In this document: positions 49,593 through 61,389 of the stretch, piece after piece
How the letters are laid out: each line of letters starts with the position of its first letter
How positions within the stretch are numbered: the stretch's first letter is position 1
Assembly (NCBI GenBank): GCA_028673005.1
Contig: CM054116.1
Location: 92,896,707-92,960,706, forward strand
Reading direction: 5' to 3'
Length of the DNA: 64,000 nt
Origin: Tanypteryx hageni
Taxonomy: Eukaryota > Arthropoda > Insecta > Odonata > Petaluridae
Translations under genes and position numbers: made by a program
The notes under the pieces: generated by a model
Databases searched by the model: none
What the model was told of the DNA's origin: nothing
The model's input: the letters and a program-made list of their open reading frames with translations, nothing else

Positions 49593-52500
49593 GGATTTGA
49601 TGGAACGGCGAATAAATTGGAGGGAGAGAACGGCACTCTTAGTTTGATGAAAAGACAAGGAACTGCCAAAAGCGGCGAAGGAAGGACATTCCTTTTCAAA
49701 TTTAATTTTCTTTTGATTTTATTTTATTCTCCTTCCGCGGAGTTTGGAACGATCCTGGGAGGATGTTCGAAAATGAGAGGTTGAGGGGAAGAGAGGGAGA
49801 GGAGAATGATTGTGAGAGACGAAAGGATTGATGCGCATGGAGGAGCGGGACTTTGCTGTTGACAAATTGGGGGAATGGATGGATGTGCGTTAAAAGATAT
49901 TTGTCTCGATGCGTTTGCGATCGTTTGAATTTCATGTTATTTTTTAAGCTCTTCAGATTTTCGGGATTTGCCTCGACGAGAGTTTTTATATTGGAATTTT
50001 ATTAATTTCTGGGAGTCATTATAACGTGATCATTTATTTTATCGCGGTGGAGAAATTCAACAATCTTCTTTTTCTTTTATATTATTTTAACACAAGGGTT
50101 TGAAAGGGAGGTTCCGATTAAATGCATATATTTCTGGAGAAGTACGATTTAAATTCTGGTTTTATTATTTATCTTTCTAGAAAATTTTATCGTGATGCTT
50201 TTGTCTGACCGTATTGGATCTCATAAATAAAAAAATCTTATTAAATTTTTTATTTTCAAGAATATCATGGAAATAATTCTGCGAAGCTTTCACTCAAATC
50301 TGAAGTCGTTAAAAGATACGCATTAGTATTTAAAAATATTTTTTGCGCATTCCTTTGTGACTTCTAAATCTTCCTTTCATGAAAGAGAACTTTTAATTTC
50401 GAAAAAAATTAAAATACTGTCAAAAGCACTTACTATCTCTTCAGCGACTTTTTTAAATAAAGACAAAGTTAAGTACCAACGAAAATTTATTTCTGTATCT
50501 CTAAAAGCCCATTTTTGCATCCCTAAGTAATACGTAAACAGTGATATTTACTTTATAATTTTTAGACATGCCCTAAGCAGAATAATTCATTTTAAAATTT
50601 CGATTAAGACATTATAAGTCACATGGAATCCAGTTATTCCGAAACATTTTCACATTAAAGAAAAAATTTAATTATTTCCACTTTTTTACATTTAAATAAT
50701 AGCTTTAATTATCATAATCATCTTTATCTTGAACTCTAGTATTTAGAAGACATTAATAGCACACAACACACACAATTGTTAAGTTTATGGTGGAAGTAGA
50801 AATTCACCAAGTGATTATAATTATATTTTAAATAATGTCGCTTCACAATTTTTTGGCCGATTATATTTTACAAAAACCTATAATACATATTTTCTGTCTC
50901 TTATGCTTCATGTATGACTCCAAATAATTGTTAAAATTAATATTTTTATTGAAAATCTAAGCGTTTATTCCGATTAACGATAATTTGATTGCCGCCAAGA
51001 CCGTACTCTCTGTTCAATTTGCTTTTACTGAATAATATATTTTGTAATAAAATGTTACCATCGGTCGTGCAGAGACATGAATGGATAATATTTATCACTC
51101 TCTTTGTTTACACTAAAACAACGGAGTTCGTAATGAATTTCTTATTATTAACGGTTTATTGCTCTTTATTTATACGCGCACGGCTAGCGAGTCATTTATA
51201 AGACTGTTTCATAGCATTGCCACTGATATATAATATATGTATATGTACGAGCATACGAAGAGGAAGTCCGGCTCCGTGCCAAAGGTCACTGTGGCTTGGG
51301 GTAGGAGGGACCGTGGGAAATGGATGGATGATGCGTAAGAAACTGCCGCAAAACCAAGGAAATATTATATGAAACGCCACAATAGATGACCTTAGCTTGT
51401 GAATGGGTTAGTGTGTGTGTAGTGGAGTGGAATGATATCGGCGCCGTTAATCTCACGCAGATAAACGCCGCGGGGCTAGCAATAACTCTCTTGCCGCTAT
51501 CGCGGGAGTGGGATCGCGAATAATGCCTGCTTCGATAATAAAAAACGGGAATATTTGATGCCCGTGGCGGGACGGCATAGATGAGACTTCCAAGAGGGGA
51601 TGTATTGAGGGCATGGGATGGAAGGAAATTTAGTGAGAGGGTTTTTTTTACGATAAACGGATCCTTAAAAAGGGACGCATATAGTATGTGCAAATGATAG
51701 GAGATAAACTTGATTTTTTCTCACTTATAAATTATTACCACCCTACGTAATGCGAGCATCGAGATACGAAGAATTTCTATGTACAAACTGGTTAGGTTAG
51801 GGTAAGTATTAACTTTTAATGCCCTACGAGTCTTTTTACGGATTACGGAAGTAATAAAAAAAATTAAGAGGTGCACAGTATAAGTCCAAAATGATATTAT
51901 TATTTTTTAAATGCCGAACGAATCTGTTGACACGAACAAATTGATGATATAGCATTTAACTGTTGACTCCGAAATTTAAAGTATTTGTTCGCAAATTAGG
52001 TATAATATTTAGATGTAATTAGAAAAATCAACTTCGTGGAAGGTATCCTTGCTTGAAAGCTGTTGGTCCTGTTTTTAATCGTCGATTCAATTTTTTTTAC
52101 TGTTGGTTGGTTCGATCTTTTTTGTTGAGCGTTTAAAATAAAGTATTGGAAATGATAAAATATTTTTATGACGGAGAATAAATAGTTATTTTTCTTATCA
52201 GAGGGGGTTATTATGTATGTAAGAATATCTAATTCCATATACTCCGCAAGAGGTGTTTTTATTATTTTATTTATGAGAAAAATAAATTATAATGCGTAAA
52301 TACAATAAATCACGCCATGCAGGAGATATTGTGTTAGAAATAGATCTATCCTTCACACTCTTTGGAGCATTATTAAGATTGTTATTAAAATGTTTTACAA
52401 CTTTCAATTAAATGTAATGCTATAGGAGGCAATGGCTTAGGCATTGACATTTGAGTATATTTATTGTTTAAATTAGCATGTTATTTTTCTGGTTGCATAT

Positions 52501-52859
52501 GGATTTATGTAAATGCGTATTTTAATGCCGGATATTTTCAGCTGCCATCTTATAGCGCTCAAAAATAAGGGAACGCGTGAATCGATTTCAGCAGTAAGTG
52601 GGGAAGAGGGGTATAGAAAGGAGATATTTTACGTAAAATTTCCCATCTTTTTTTTAATGCCTTGTAGGAAGCTGTGAGAATTTTTTTGTCTCCATTTCTT
52701 GCCCCTTACTGCTCATGAAAACGAAAAATCTTTGGGTTTCGGTTTTAGTGGAATGGCTAACTCTTATTTGGGTCATCGTCGGATGGACGCAGCCATTCTG
52801 AGATCATGGCTGAGTCATGATAAGAAAGATTTAAACATTTTTTTCGGGAAATTTATATG
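49593..52859. other. Long AT-rich unannotated stretch
   Basis: Positions 49750-49830 are purine-rich. 49950-51200 and 51700-52600 are simple AT-rich text. The 135-codon minus frame at 51286-51693 has no recognised motif. No gene or element was identified. Confidence 0.45.
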
Positions 52860-53345
52860 GGCGTTCCCTATCTCTTCCTATTTCAACTTCTCAGTCTCCC
52901 TCGACGTACTTCACGCACGATCTCTCCCTACTTTGCATCTATTTCTCCGAGTCATTCCACCCCTTCTCTCTCCTCTCCATTCCCTATCCCTCTTTCCCAA
53001 TCCCCCACCTTTTCACTCCTCGTCCCTCTTTTCCACTCCACCTCTCGTTTTTATTCCTCTCTCGTCTCCGCTTCCCTTTCTCTATCTCCTTTCCACTCCA
53101 CCTCTCTCCTCAACTCCACTCTTCTCTCATCTCCCTTTCCCTTCCTCTCCCTTCCTTTCATTTCATCCCCCTTCCTCTCTCCTCTCCACTCTCTTTCCTC
53201 TCAACTCTTTCCTTTCCACTCTCTTTCCTCTCTCCTCTCCCTTTTCTCTCTCATTTTCACTCCACCTCCATCCTTTCCGCCCCTCCCTCGCTCATTTCCC
53301 CCACTCCTCTCCCTCACGAGTCCCGATGTCATCTTTTTTCCCGCT
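52860..53345. repeat. C/T-rich (CTCC/CTTT) low-complexity tract
   Basis: About 480 bp of pyrimidines with repeated CCACTCTCTTTCCTCTC-type phrases. The overlapping 339- and 231-codon plus-strand frames are rich in Ser, Pro, Leu and Phe and exist only because pyrimidine-rich DNA lacks stop codons. They are not called as genes. Confidence 0.88.
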
Positions 53346-53970
53346 CCGTCAAACTCTTTTAACAAAGGCTGGGGAAAAAATCAGCGGACCAGTCCAACAC
53401 GTTTTTCTCCCTCTCCTCATCCATCACCGCGCTTTAATTGTTATTTTTTTGTTCTTCGGTTATTTCCGTGTAGACTGTTTCATTTTACTTGTCTTCATAT
53501 TATTTTCTCTATTTCTTGCTTTCTTCTCTCGTGCGTACTCATTTGTCGCTAAATTATTTCCTTCTTTACAGTCTCCCATATTTATCTCACGCCCCGTTGC
53601 CACCCTACTAACTCATTGTGAAAGCGATAAAGCCGAAATAAAAGAATCGGGGCATTTTTATCTCTATGATCTGCAAGGGAAAACGCTTTATTTCTCTATT
53701 TTTATTTTGCTGACGTGATGAGTGTAAATCGTTGATCTTAATATTTTGGATAGTTACTTGAAAATTAAATTATGAATCTCTCATAATCAGTCACCACAGC
53801 AGATAGAATGCAGTGATGCTGAATGGTGAAAATTTAATTTATTTCATTCATGAAAGATTGAATCCAGATTTTCGCTGAAGAATGAATGCCCTAAGTTTTG
53901 CTGCACTAGACATATTTCTGCGATCTCGTTTAAATGTTTATTTTTCAATTGAAATCGAGAAAGATATTTT

Positions 53971-53974
<4 letters not shown>
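53346..53974. other. Unannotated stretch
   Basis: No feature was recognised between the pyrimidine tract and the TA repeat. Confidence 0.5.

Positions 53975-54056
<82 letters not shown>
53975..54056. repeat. (TA)n microsatellite
   Basis: About 80 bp of uninterrupted TA with no insertion. Confidence 0.97.
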
Positions 54057-54058
<2 letters not shown>

Positions 54059-55365
54059 ATTTAAATGCTCATTTCTTAGCCTTTATTTTAGGGAATGTTG
54101 GCTTGAATATTGAAGCTAGGAGTCGTTTGCGATTATCGGTCAGGAGATAATAATAAAAAAATTGGTTCACCTTTTGCCATTTTTTTCTCTTCTAAAGGTT
54201 TGTAAAAATGGATTGCAATTCATGTTATACTGTTATAAGTAAATAAGAAAATATTTCTCATTTACTTAAACTCTACAGATAAAATGCGATTATTTCAACA
54301 GCATAGCTGCGCGGAATATAAACTCCTTTTTTGCTCCCTATCATGTGCGTGTGCGTTTTGTGTGTGTGTGCGAGTTACTATTTGGGGGTGAGCAGGCACG
54401 TTCATTATACACATAGCTATTTCCCTTACTTTATTTGACGACTCTCGATGAGTTACTTGGGTGTTATATTTTGTTAGTTTAAAATTAACTAAAGGTGCAT
54501 CAGAATTTGGGTCGAGCAGTTGTTTATTTCGGTCCCATCTATATGAGGTGAGCTGTGGAAGCTATTCATGCAATTACAGGATAAAAATTTAATATCTAAA
54601 TCATTTAACTAAAAGTGGAAGAAATAGTAAGGGAAAACGGAAAAAAATCAATTATCTGAAGTATATATCTCCTTAACATATTCAAAACATTTCAATAGAA
54701 AGTATTAACTATTCACACGACTGGAACAAACTTTTGGTAATAACCGCACTTATTATTTCATACCAATAATTTGTAAGCTGTAATCTTTTAACAGTTTTCC
54801 ATCAAGTGCAATTTAATATGACGCACGAATTTTTCACATTAGAAGAAAACACAAGCATCGAAGCGACGATATGTTTTTGAATTAGGGCAGGAAATATTGA
54901 AATTGGCGCGAAAAGTGCGATTGATGACGCGTGAGCGGTTTTGAGAACAAAACAATCGGAGAAGATAATGCCATAAAGAGAGGGTAGGAAGAGTAAAGGT
55001 GGAGATGCGCAAAAGGATAGCTGAGAAAGAGGGAGATGTGCGAGGTGAATGTGAGACAATGGACCATGAGGCATGAGATAGGGAGAAATGAGCACGAAGA
55101 TAAATGTGTGGGGAAAAGAGAAAATGTGTGTGGGAGGGAAACGAGAGGAAGAAGAGTGTGGGATAGAGGGAGGAAAAGAGAGACAAAACGCTTAGGAGAG
55201 GGTCGTTGAGTATAAGAGGCTGGGAAACGGGGGAAAATAAAGACTGAGGGAGGAAATCGGGAAAGAAGATTTTGCGGAGGGTGGGAAAAACCGAGCCAAA
55301 ACTAAGGCCGTTCATTTGTAGGCGCGTTTTGCTACCAGCATAAGCGCCTATTAGCGTCGGTTTGT
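54057..55365. other. Unannotated stretch with GA-rich segment
   Basis: A short (GT)n lies at 54359-54370. Positions 54960-55290 are purine-rich, producing 97- and 182-codon minus-strand frames that carry no recognised domain. Confidence 0.5.
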
Positions 55366-55880
55366 CTGTCCGTCCGTCCGTCCGCATGTTCGTTCTCGGC
55401 TTCTACCGAACGGATTTTTATAAAATTTGACATTAAGGACTTACAATCAAAGACAATAAGAGAATCGCAATAATAAATTACGTAAGTCAATCAGGGGTAC
55501 CACTTTACTGGTGACAAAAATGAACTTTCCGTTATATCTCGTAAATATTTGGTCAAATTAAAATAGTTTTCAAATAAACTTGTAGAAATAGTAATGTAGA
55601 GTATTTCTTTTCCTGTACATTTTTATCTTAGGAGTAGCCGTTATCAAGAAAATTGAACAAAAATGTCGTAATTCGCTTTGAAAAAAATTCATGCAGAGCT
55701 ACCTAATTGTTGTCAACGTAAATAATCTTATTGGTTACTGAAGTAAATAGGATCTGCTATAATTACAAAATAAATTTAATCCCTTACGCGTGTATGAAAA
55801 AATTTTGTAAACGGAAGGAAATGGATTATCTACGGCGAAGAAAAGAACATAAACGTAAATATCACAACTACTGAATTCAA
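55366..55880 (+). repeat. GTCCGTCC-headed dispersed repeat, copy 2
   Basis: It starts GTCCGTCCGTCCGTCCGCAT and follows the 14.6-kb copy phrase by phrase: ACCACTTTACTGGTGACAAA, ATATCTCGTAAATATTTGG, AGGAGTAGCCGTT and GGAAGGAAATGGATTATC. Both copies end near a GAAGAAA..GAACGTA-type phrase. Confidence 0.75.
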
Positions 55881-57387
55881 GTGAGGTATGTTTTAAATAA
55901 TTTTCGATTGTTTGGTTGATTAAAACTGATTAGAAAATAAATCACTAAATATAAATAGAATATTTCCCTATAATTATTTCTGATATACTATTTTGCAGTA
56001 TTTAGATATTAAAATTACGTAATATGTTAATTGATAAATCAACTAAGGGGGAGGAGAAATTTTTAATAGACAAAGATACAATCGGGTCGTGGTGTTTTGC
56101 TGTTTTATGGTGTGTTCGGTCAAATTATATCGTATAGTTTCAAATACTCCATCACACAAAACGCTCCAATTTGTGATACGCTGTACACTTTCCTAATTTG
56201 TTTTCAAAGAAGATAGGATATTCGTAAGTAGAGTTTTTCATGCCCTTGTTTGTGAGAGATCTCCTACTCTTTGCAAATTCACGCATCCAAAGCAAACGCC
56301 GGCGGTTACGAACATCGTGGGGTGGTGGACGGGAGGATTGGGGAGGATTAAACGGGCGAGATGACGAGAAAAAAGGAGTAGGGTGGCGTATATACATGAA
56401 ACGCCACCCGGTTGTGTTCGGAAGCTCCACTTCGCTCGCCTTGCCTTTACGCAATGCAGTGGTCTTTACTGGAAATGTACGACCGCAAAAGTTTTTCGGA
56501 AGGATTCTTTTCACGTCGGCGGCATCCTTTTTTGTGAAACGTCTAGAAACCTTCATGCATCTTTACTGTGCAGTCTATTATCAATTTTTTGTTGGAAAAA
56601 TGGAAGAACATATTCTTACATTTGCCATCTTTTCTCGTCATGCCCAGTATCTTATGGCCACTAATTCGCTCCTAAATGGCTCTTCCCTGAGGTGTCAAAT
56701 GTTAGAGGCTTAATTACCTTACGATAATTACGCCCTATTATGGTAGATGCCCCCAACAAATTATTAGATGACAAATAAGTTTCATTATGATTTGTGCGAT
56801 GACTAATAGCGAAATGTAAACAATATTATCCTAGATGTAGAACTGATGAAACGGACGGCACTCGTGTGGCTCAGGTTGCATAAGATTTAGGATGCCGAAG
56901 TCGTTTTCGGTTGTTAGGCGTTCACATATTGCCTTTCCGTATGTAGTATGGAAGTTTATAATTATATATTTGCATATCAAAAAAAAAGTTTTGCCTAGTT
57001 AATTTAAATCTTACAAATATTATCCCAAAAACGTTAAATGAGATACATTTTACAAAAAATGTTTTTCCTTGAAGATATTAATTGCGTTGTCAAATGACTA
57101 AAGAAATACAACGAAAATACATAGAGGAATAAACGATAAAGCAAAAATTCAGAATCGTGTAAAATAAAAAAAACAATAGGTGAGCGAATGAAGCGGTTAT
57201 GTAGGTCTAAGTCTCCTTAGGGATCCGGGGCGGATGCTCTAGTTTCGAATAAATTTTCTGTTCTATTATTTTTTTTACAGACGAAATATGCAATAAATAC
57301 AGATTTTAAATTTGAATAAAACAGGGAATCGTTATTTAAATTATAAAAATAAACTTTGCATTGGTGTTGATACAATTTTATGGGGCG
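55881..57387. other. Unannotated stretch
   Basis: Positions 56150-56560 have open frames on both strands (134 and 157 codons) in more GC-balanced DNA, with no recognised domain. Nothing else is seen. Confidence 0.45.

Positions 57388-57482
<95 letters not shown>
57388..57482. repeat. (TA)n microsatellite, left border of repeat complex
   Basis: About 94 bp of TA. Shorter TA runs reappear at 60898-60912, on the other side of the repeat complex. Confidence 0.96.
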
Positions 57483-57486
<4 letters not shown>

Positions 57487-60400
57487 CATCATTGTATATC
57501 GACGACTCTTACAGAGGAGGATATAACATACTAGTAGTTGGTGCTTGCATACTGCAAGCATTTCATCTCAACATAAAAAAAATTCATTATTCATATTTCA
57601 TCATTAAACATATATTTTTAATTCTAAATATTTCACCTCCGCAGCGATTTTCGTTTTTCCCACATGTAAAAATAATAGTTTAAACAATCCCGAAATGTTG
57701 CAATTTTAAAAATTTTACACATTCTTCATTATGGGGTACTGATGCTACACATTTTAGCCAAATTTTAAAGTTGTAGCACTCCTAGAAGTAAAATAATATT
57801 TTTGTAATTGTTTAAATTTAAATAATTTTTAACGGCCGCTGCATATCGTATGTGGTAAAATTGAAATGTTTATTTATGCAAATTTACTACTCTGTAAATA
57901 ATTTGAAAATTTCAGCTTCCTAGCTCATCCCGTAGTACCTAAACAGTTATCCAATTGTTTAAACTTTAAGAATTTTTAACTGCCAAACAAATTAAAATAT
58001 CAAAATTTGTATAATCCCTATTTCGTTTTTTTAAGAATTCTACTTACAAAAAAATTTCAACTCCGTAGCACATGCAAAAATACATAAACCATGAAAATTT
58101 GTTTAAACAATTGCAAATTTTTATCGGCCGCATCGTTGCACTTTTTCAAGATTTTCGTTTTTTCTAGTTAGTTTTGCACAAAATCCTACCTAAGAAAAAA
58201 ATTTCGAATCTCCAGCTTATCTGGAAGTGCCTAAACATTAGTATCCTCCTGTTATATGTTATATATCATTATATATCGACGACTCTTACAGAGGAGGATA
58301 TAACAGGAGGATACTAATGTCCAGCCCAAACTACAAGAGCTAGAGAGCTCAAAGTTTCAGTTTTTGTAGATATGATGGAGAAACCTACAGATAAAATGAG
58401 ACTTTTTACCTAAGTGACATGAGTTCGACTCCAGAAATTCCGAAAGTTGCGTTTTTTCCCATAAGAAAAGCATAGCGCCATTTTTGTAAAGTAATTATGG
58501 GCACTTACCGGTAAACTAGAAAAATGAAATTATCAGTGTTGCTAGATGGCCGCAATATCTATTAGGAATTATTGTTACTTTTGCTTGCAGTGTCTTGGGT
58601 TCGACTCCAGAGACCCCGGAATATCTCCCATAAGTTAGCATGGGAAAACGTAATCTAGTGTGTAGACCAATCTAATAAGTTTAGGAAGCTGAAATTTTGC
58701 TAGATTATAGAACTTTTCTCATAACCAACTATAAAAATGGAAAATTTTAAAATTGTTAATTTTGAGGGGTTGTTTTAACCCCATTTGAACATTAAAGTTT
58801 AATAATTTTTTAGGTTCTGCGGGATGAGCTAGGAAGCTGCAATTTTCAAATTATTTACAGAACAGTGCAGTTGCACAAATAAACATTTCAATCTCTCCAT
58901 ATATATATTGCGGCAACCGTTAAAAATGTTTAAATTTTAAACAATTAGAAAATATTATTTTACTTCTAGAAGTGCTACAACTTTAAAATTTGGCTCAAAT
59001 GTGTAGCATTAGTACCCCATAATGGAGAATATGTAAAATGTTTAAAATTGCAACATTTGGGGATTGTTTTAAACTATTATTTTTACATGTAGGAAAAACG
59101 AAAATCGTTGCAGAGGTGAAATCTTTAGAATTAATAGAATAATTTTAATGGTGAAATATCTGTCTGAAAAATTAATGTTTTTTTCAAGGTGAGATGAAAT
59201 GCTTGCAGCATGCAAGCACCTTCTACTAGTATGTTATATCCTCCTCTGTAAGAGTCGTCGATATATAATGATAGGAGGATACTAATGTTTAGGCACTTCC
59301 AGATGTGCTGTAGATTCGAATTTTTTTCTTAGGTAGGAGTTTGTGCAAAACCGACTAGAAAAAACGAAAATCATGAAGAAATTCAACAATACGGTCGCTA
59401 AAAATTCGCAATTGTTTAAACAAATTTTCAGGGTTTAGGCATTTTCGAATGTGCTACGGAGCTGAAATTTTTTTACAAGTAGAATTCTTAAAAAAACGAA
59501 ATAGGGATTATACAAATTTTGATATTTTAATTTGTTTGGCAGTTAAAAATTCTTAAAATTTAAACAAATAGATAACTGTTTAGGTACTATGGGATGAGCT
59601 AGGAAGCTGAAATTTTCAAATTATTTACAGAGTAGTAAATTTGCACAAATTTACATTTCAATTTCACCATATATGAATTGCGGCGGCCGTTAAAAATTAT
59701 TTAAATTTAAACAATTAGAAAAATATTATTTTACTTATAGAAGTGCTACAACTTTAAAATTTTTCTAAAATGTGTAGCATTAGTACCTTATAATGAATAA
59801 AGTGTAAAATTTTTAAAATTGCAACATTTGGGGATTGTTTTAAACTATTATTTTTACGTGGGAAAAACGAAAATCGCTGCGGAGGTGAAATATTTAGAAT
59901 TGAAAGAATATTTGTAATGATGAAATGTCTGTCTGAAAAATGAATGTTTTTTCAAGGTGATATGAAATGCTTGCAGTATGCAAGCACTAACTACTAGTAT
60001 TATATATCGACGACTCTTACAGAGGAGGAGGATATAACATATAGGAGGATACTAATGTCCAGCCCAAACTACAACAGTCAGAGAGCTGAAAGTTTTAGTT
60101 TTTGTAGATATGATGGAAAAACCATCAGATAAAATGAGACTTTTTACCTAAGTGACATGAGTTCGACTCCAGAAATTCCGAAAGTTGCGTTTTTTCCATA
60201 AGAAAAGCATTGCGCCATTTTTGTAAATTAATTATGGGCACTTGCCGGTAAGCCAGGAAAATGAAGTTTTCAGTGTTGCTAGATGGCCGCAATATCCATT
60301 AGGAATTATTGTCAGTGTCTTGGGTTCGACTCCAGAGACCTCGGAATATCTCCCATAAGTTAGCATGGGAAAACGCAATCCAGTGTGTAGACCAATCTAT

Positions 60401-60897
60401 GAAGTTTAGGAAGCTGAAATTTTGCAGAAGTATAGAACTTTTCTCATAACCAACTATTAAAATCGAAAATTTAAAAATTGTTAATTTTAGGGGTTATTTT
60501 AACCCCATTTGAACATTAAAGTTTAATAATTATTTAGGTACTACTGGATGAGCTAGGAAGCTGAAATTTTCAAATTATTTACAGAGTAATTTGCACAAAT
60601 AAACATTTCAATTTTACCATTAATGAATTGCGGCGGCCGTTAAAAATTATTTAAATTTAAACAATTAGAAAAATATTATATTTCTTCTAGAAGTGCTACA
60701 ACTTAAAAATTTGGCTAAAATGTGTAGCATTAGTGTAATATTTTAATAATATTTTTAAAATTGCAACATTTGGGGAGTTTTAAACTATTATTTTTACATG
60801 TGGGAAAAACGATAATCGCTGCGGAGTTGAAATCTTTAGAATTAAAAGAATATTTGTAATGATGAAATGTCTGTCTGAAAAATGAATGTTTTTTCAA
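57483..60897. repeat. Nested inverted/direct repeat complex (3.4 kb)
   Basis: The complex is built from a few AT-rich segments. Segment A with C is inverted at 57520-58245 and forward at 59266-60000, giving arms of ~720 bp. Segment B (CAGCCCAAACTACAA to CCCCATTTGAACATTAAAG) is repeated directly at 58320-58790 and 60058-60528. Further forward copies of A are at 58800-59230 and 60530-60897. Shared markers are GATGAGCTAGGAAGCTG, AAATTATTTACAGA and GTGTAGCATTAGTACC. A short module (CGACGACTCTTACAGAGG) sits at the joints: 57500, 58277 and 60008 plus; 59243-59260 minus. B segments carry two tRNA B-box-like words. No protein is encoded. Confidence 0.88.
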
Positions 60898-60964
60898 TAT
60901 ATATATATATGTATATAATATCTAAATAATGTCTTTTATTAATCATAACATGGATACAATCATC

Positions 60965-61338
60965 TTATTGGGTGCCGGTGGTGTAGTTGTTAGGACGCTG
61001 GCTGCTACTCGCCCGATGCTTGAAAAAGTCATCGGGTACGAATCCTGCGCGAGTAGGATTTTTTCTCAAGGTCATCCGGCCCCCTGTTTGCGTGGTTGGA
61101 GGAGACCGCGCAAATTCAGCTGTTCCGTCCTTCGGAAGGGACGTTAAGCCGTTGGCCCCCCTGGTGTTCTTCGCAAGAGCAGGCAAATGCCGGCACCGGG
61201 TTTCCCCCCTCCCTTCTGTGTGTATGTCCGGTGTGGAAGGCAACGGGAAACCACCACACCGTGTATGTATATTCCCTAGTCAAAAACCAATTAATTAATT
61301 AATTGGTAGGACCTGTCGTAAGACAGAACACGAATGAA

Positions 61339-61388
<50 letters not shown>
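60965..61388 (+). mobile_element. tRNA-derived SINE
   Basis: An A-box region (GGTGGTGTAGTTGTTAGGAC) and a B-box-like GGGTACGAATCC lie 60 bp apart in a tRNA-like head (60970-61050). A central domain follows with CGTCCTTCGGAAGGGACGTT and AAGCCGTTGGCCCCCC, then the hairpin at 61229-61261. The 3' tail is (AATT)n, GAATGAATGAA and finally (TA)n to 61387. Internal polymerase III boxes indicate the transcription mode. Overlapping short open frames are not genes. Confidence 0.82.
61229..61261 (+). other. Hairpin with 17-nt loop in SINE
   Basis: CGGTGTGG / CCACACCG forms a perfect 8-bp stem around AAGGCAACGGGAAACCA. The loop is identical to that in the LINE leader at 3911-3939 (minus strand), while the stem sequence differs but still pairs. 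Confidence 0.65.

Positions 61389-61389
<1 letters not shown>

Noticed and set aside
52699..53718. Longest open frame in the window (339 codons, plus strand)
   Set aside because: It runs through a pyrimidine-rich low-complexity tract that lacks stop codons by composition; no domain, and a second long frame overlaps it in the same tract.
56152..56713. Overlapping 134- and 157-codon frames on opposite strands
   Set aside because: Neither shows a domain or coding bias I could recognise, and their overlap argues that at least one is spurious.
60970..61050. Possible tRNA gene on the plus strand
   Set aside because: The tRNA-like head is fused to a central domain and simple-repeat tail typical of a SINE.
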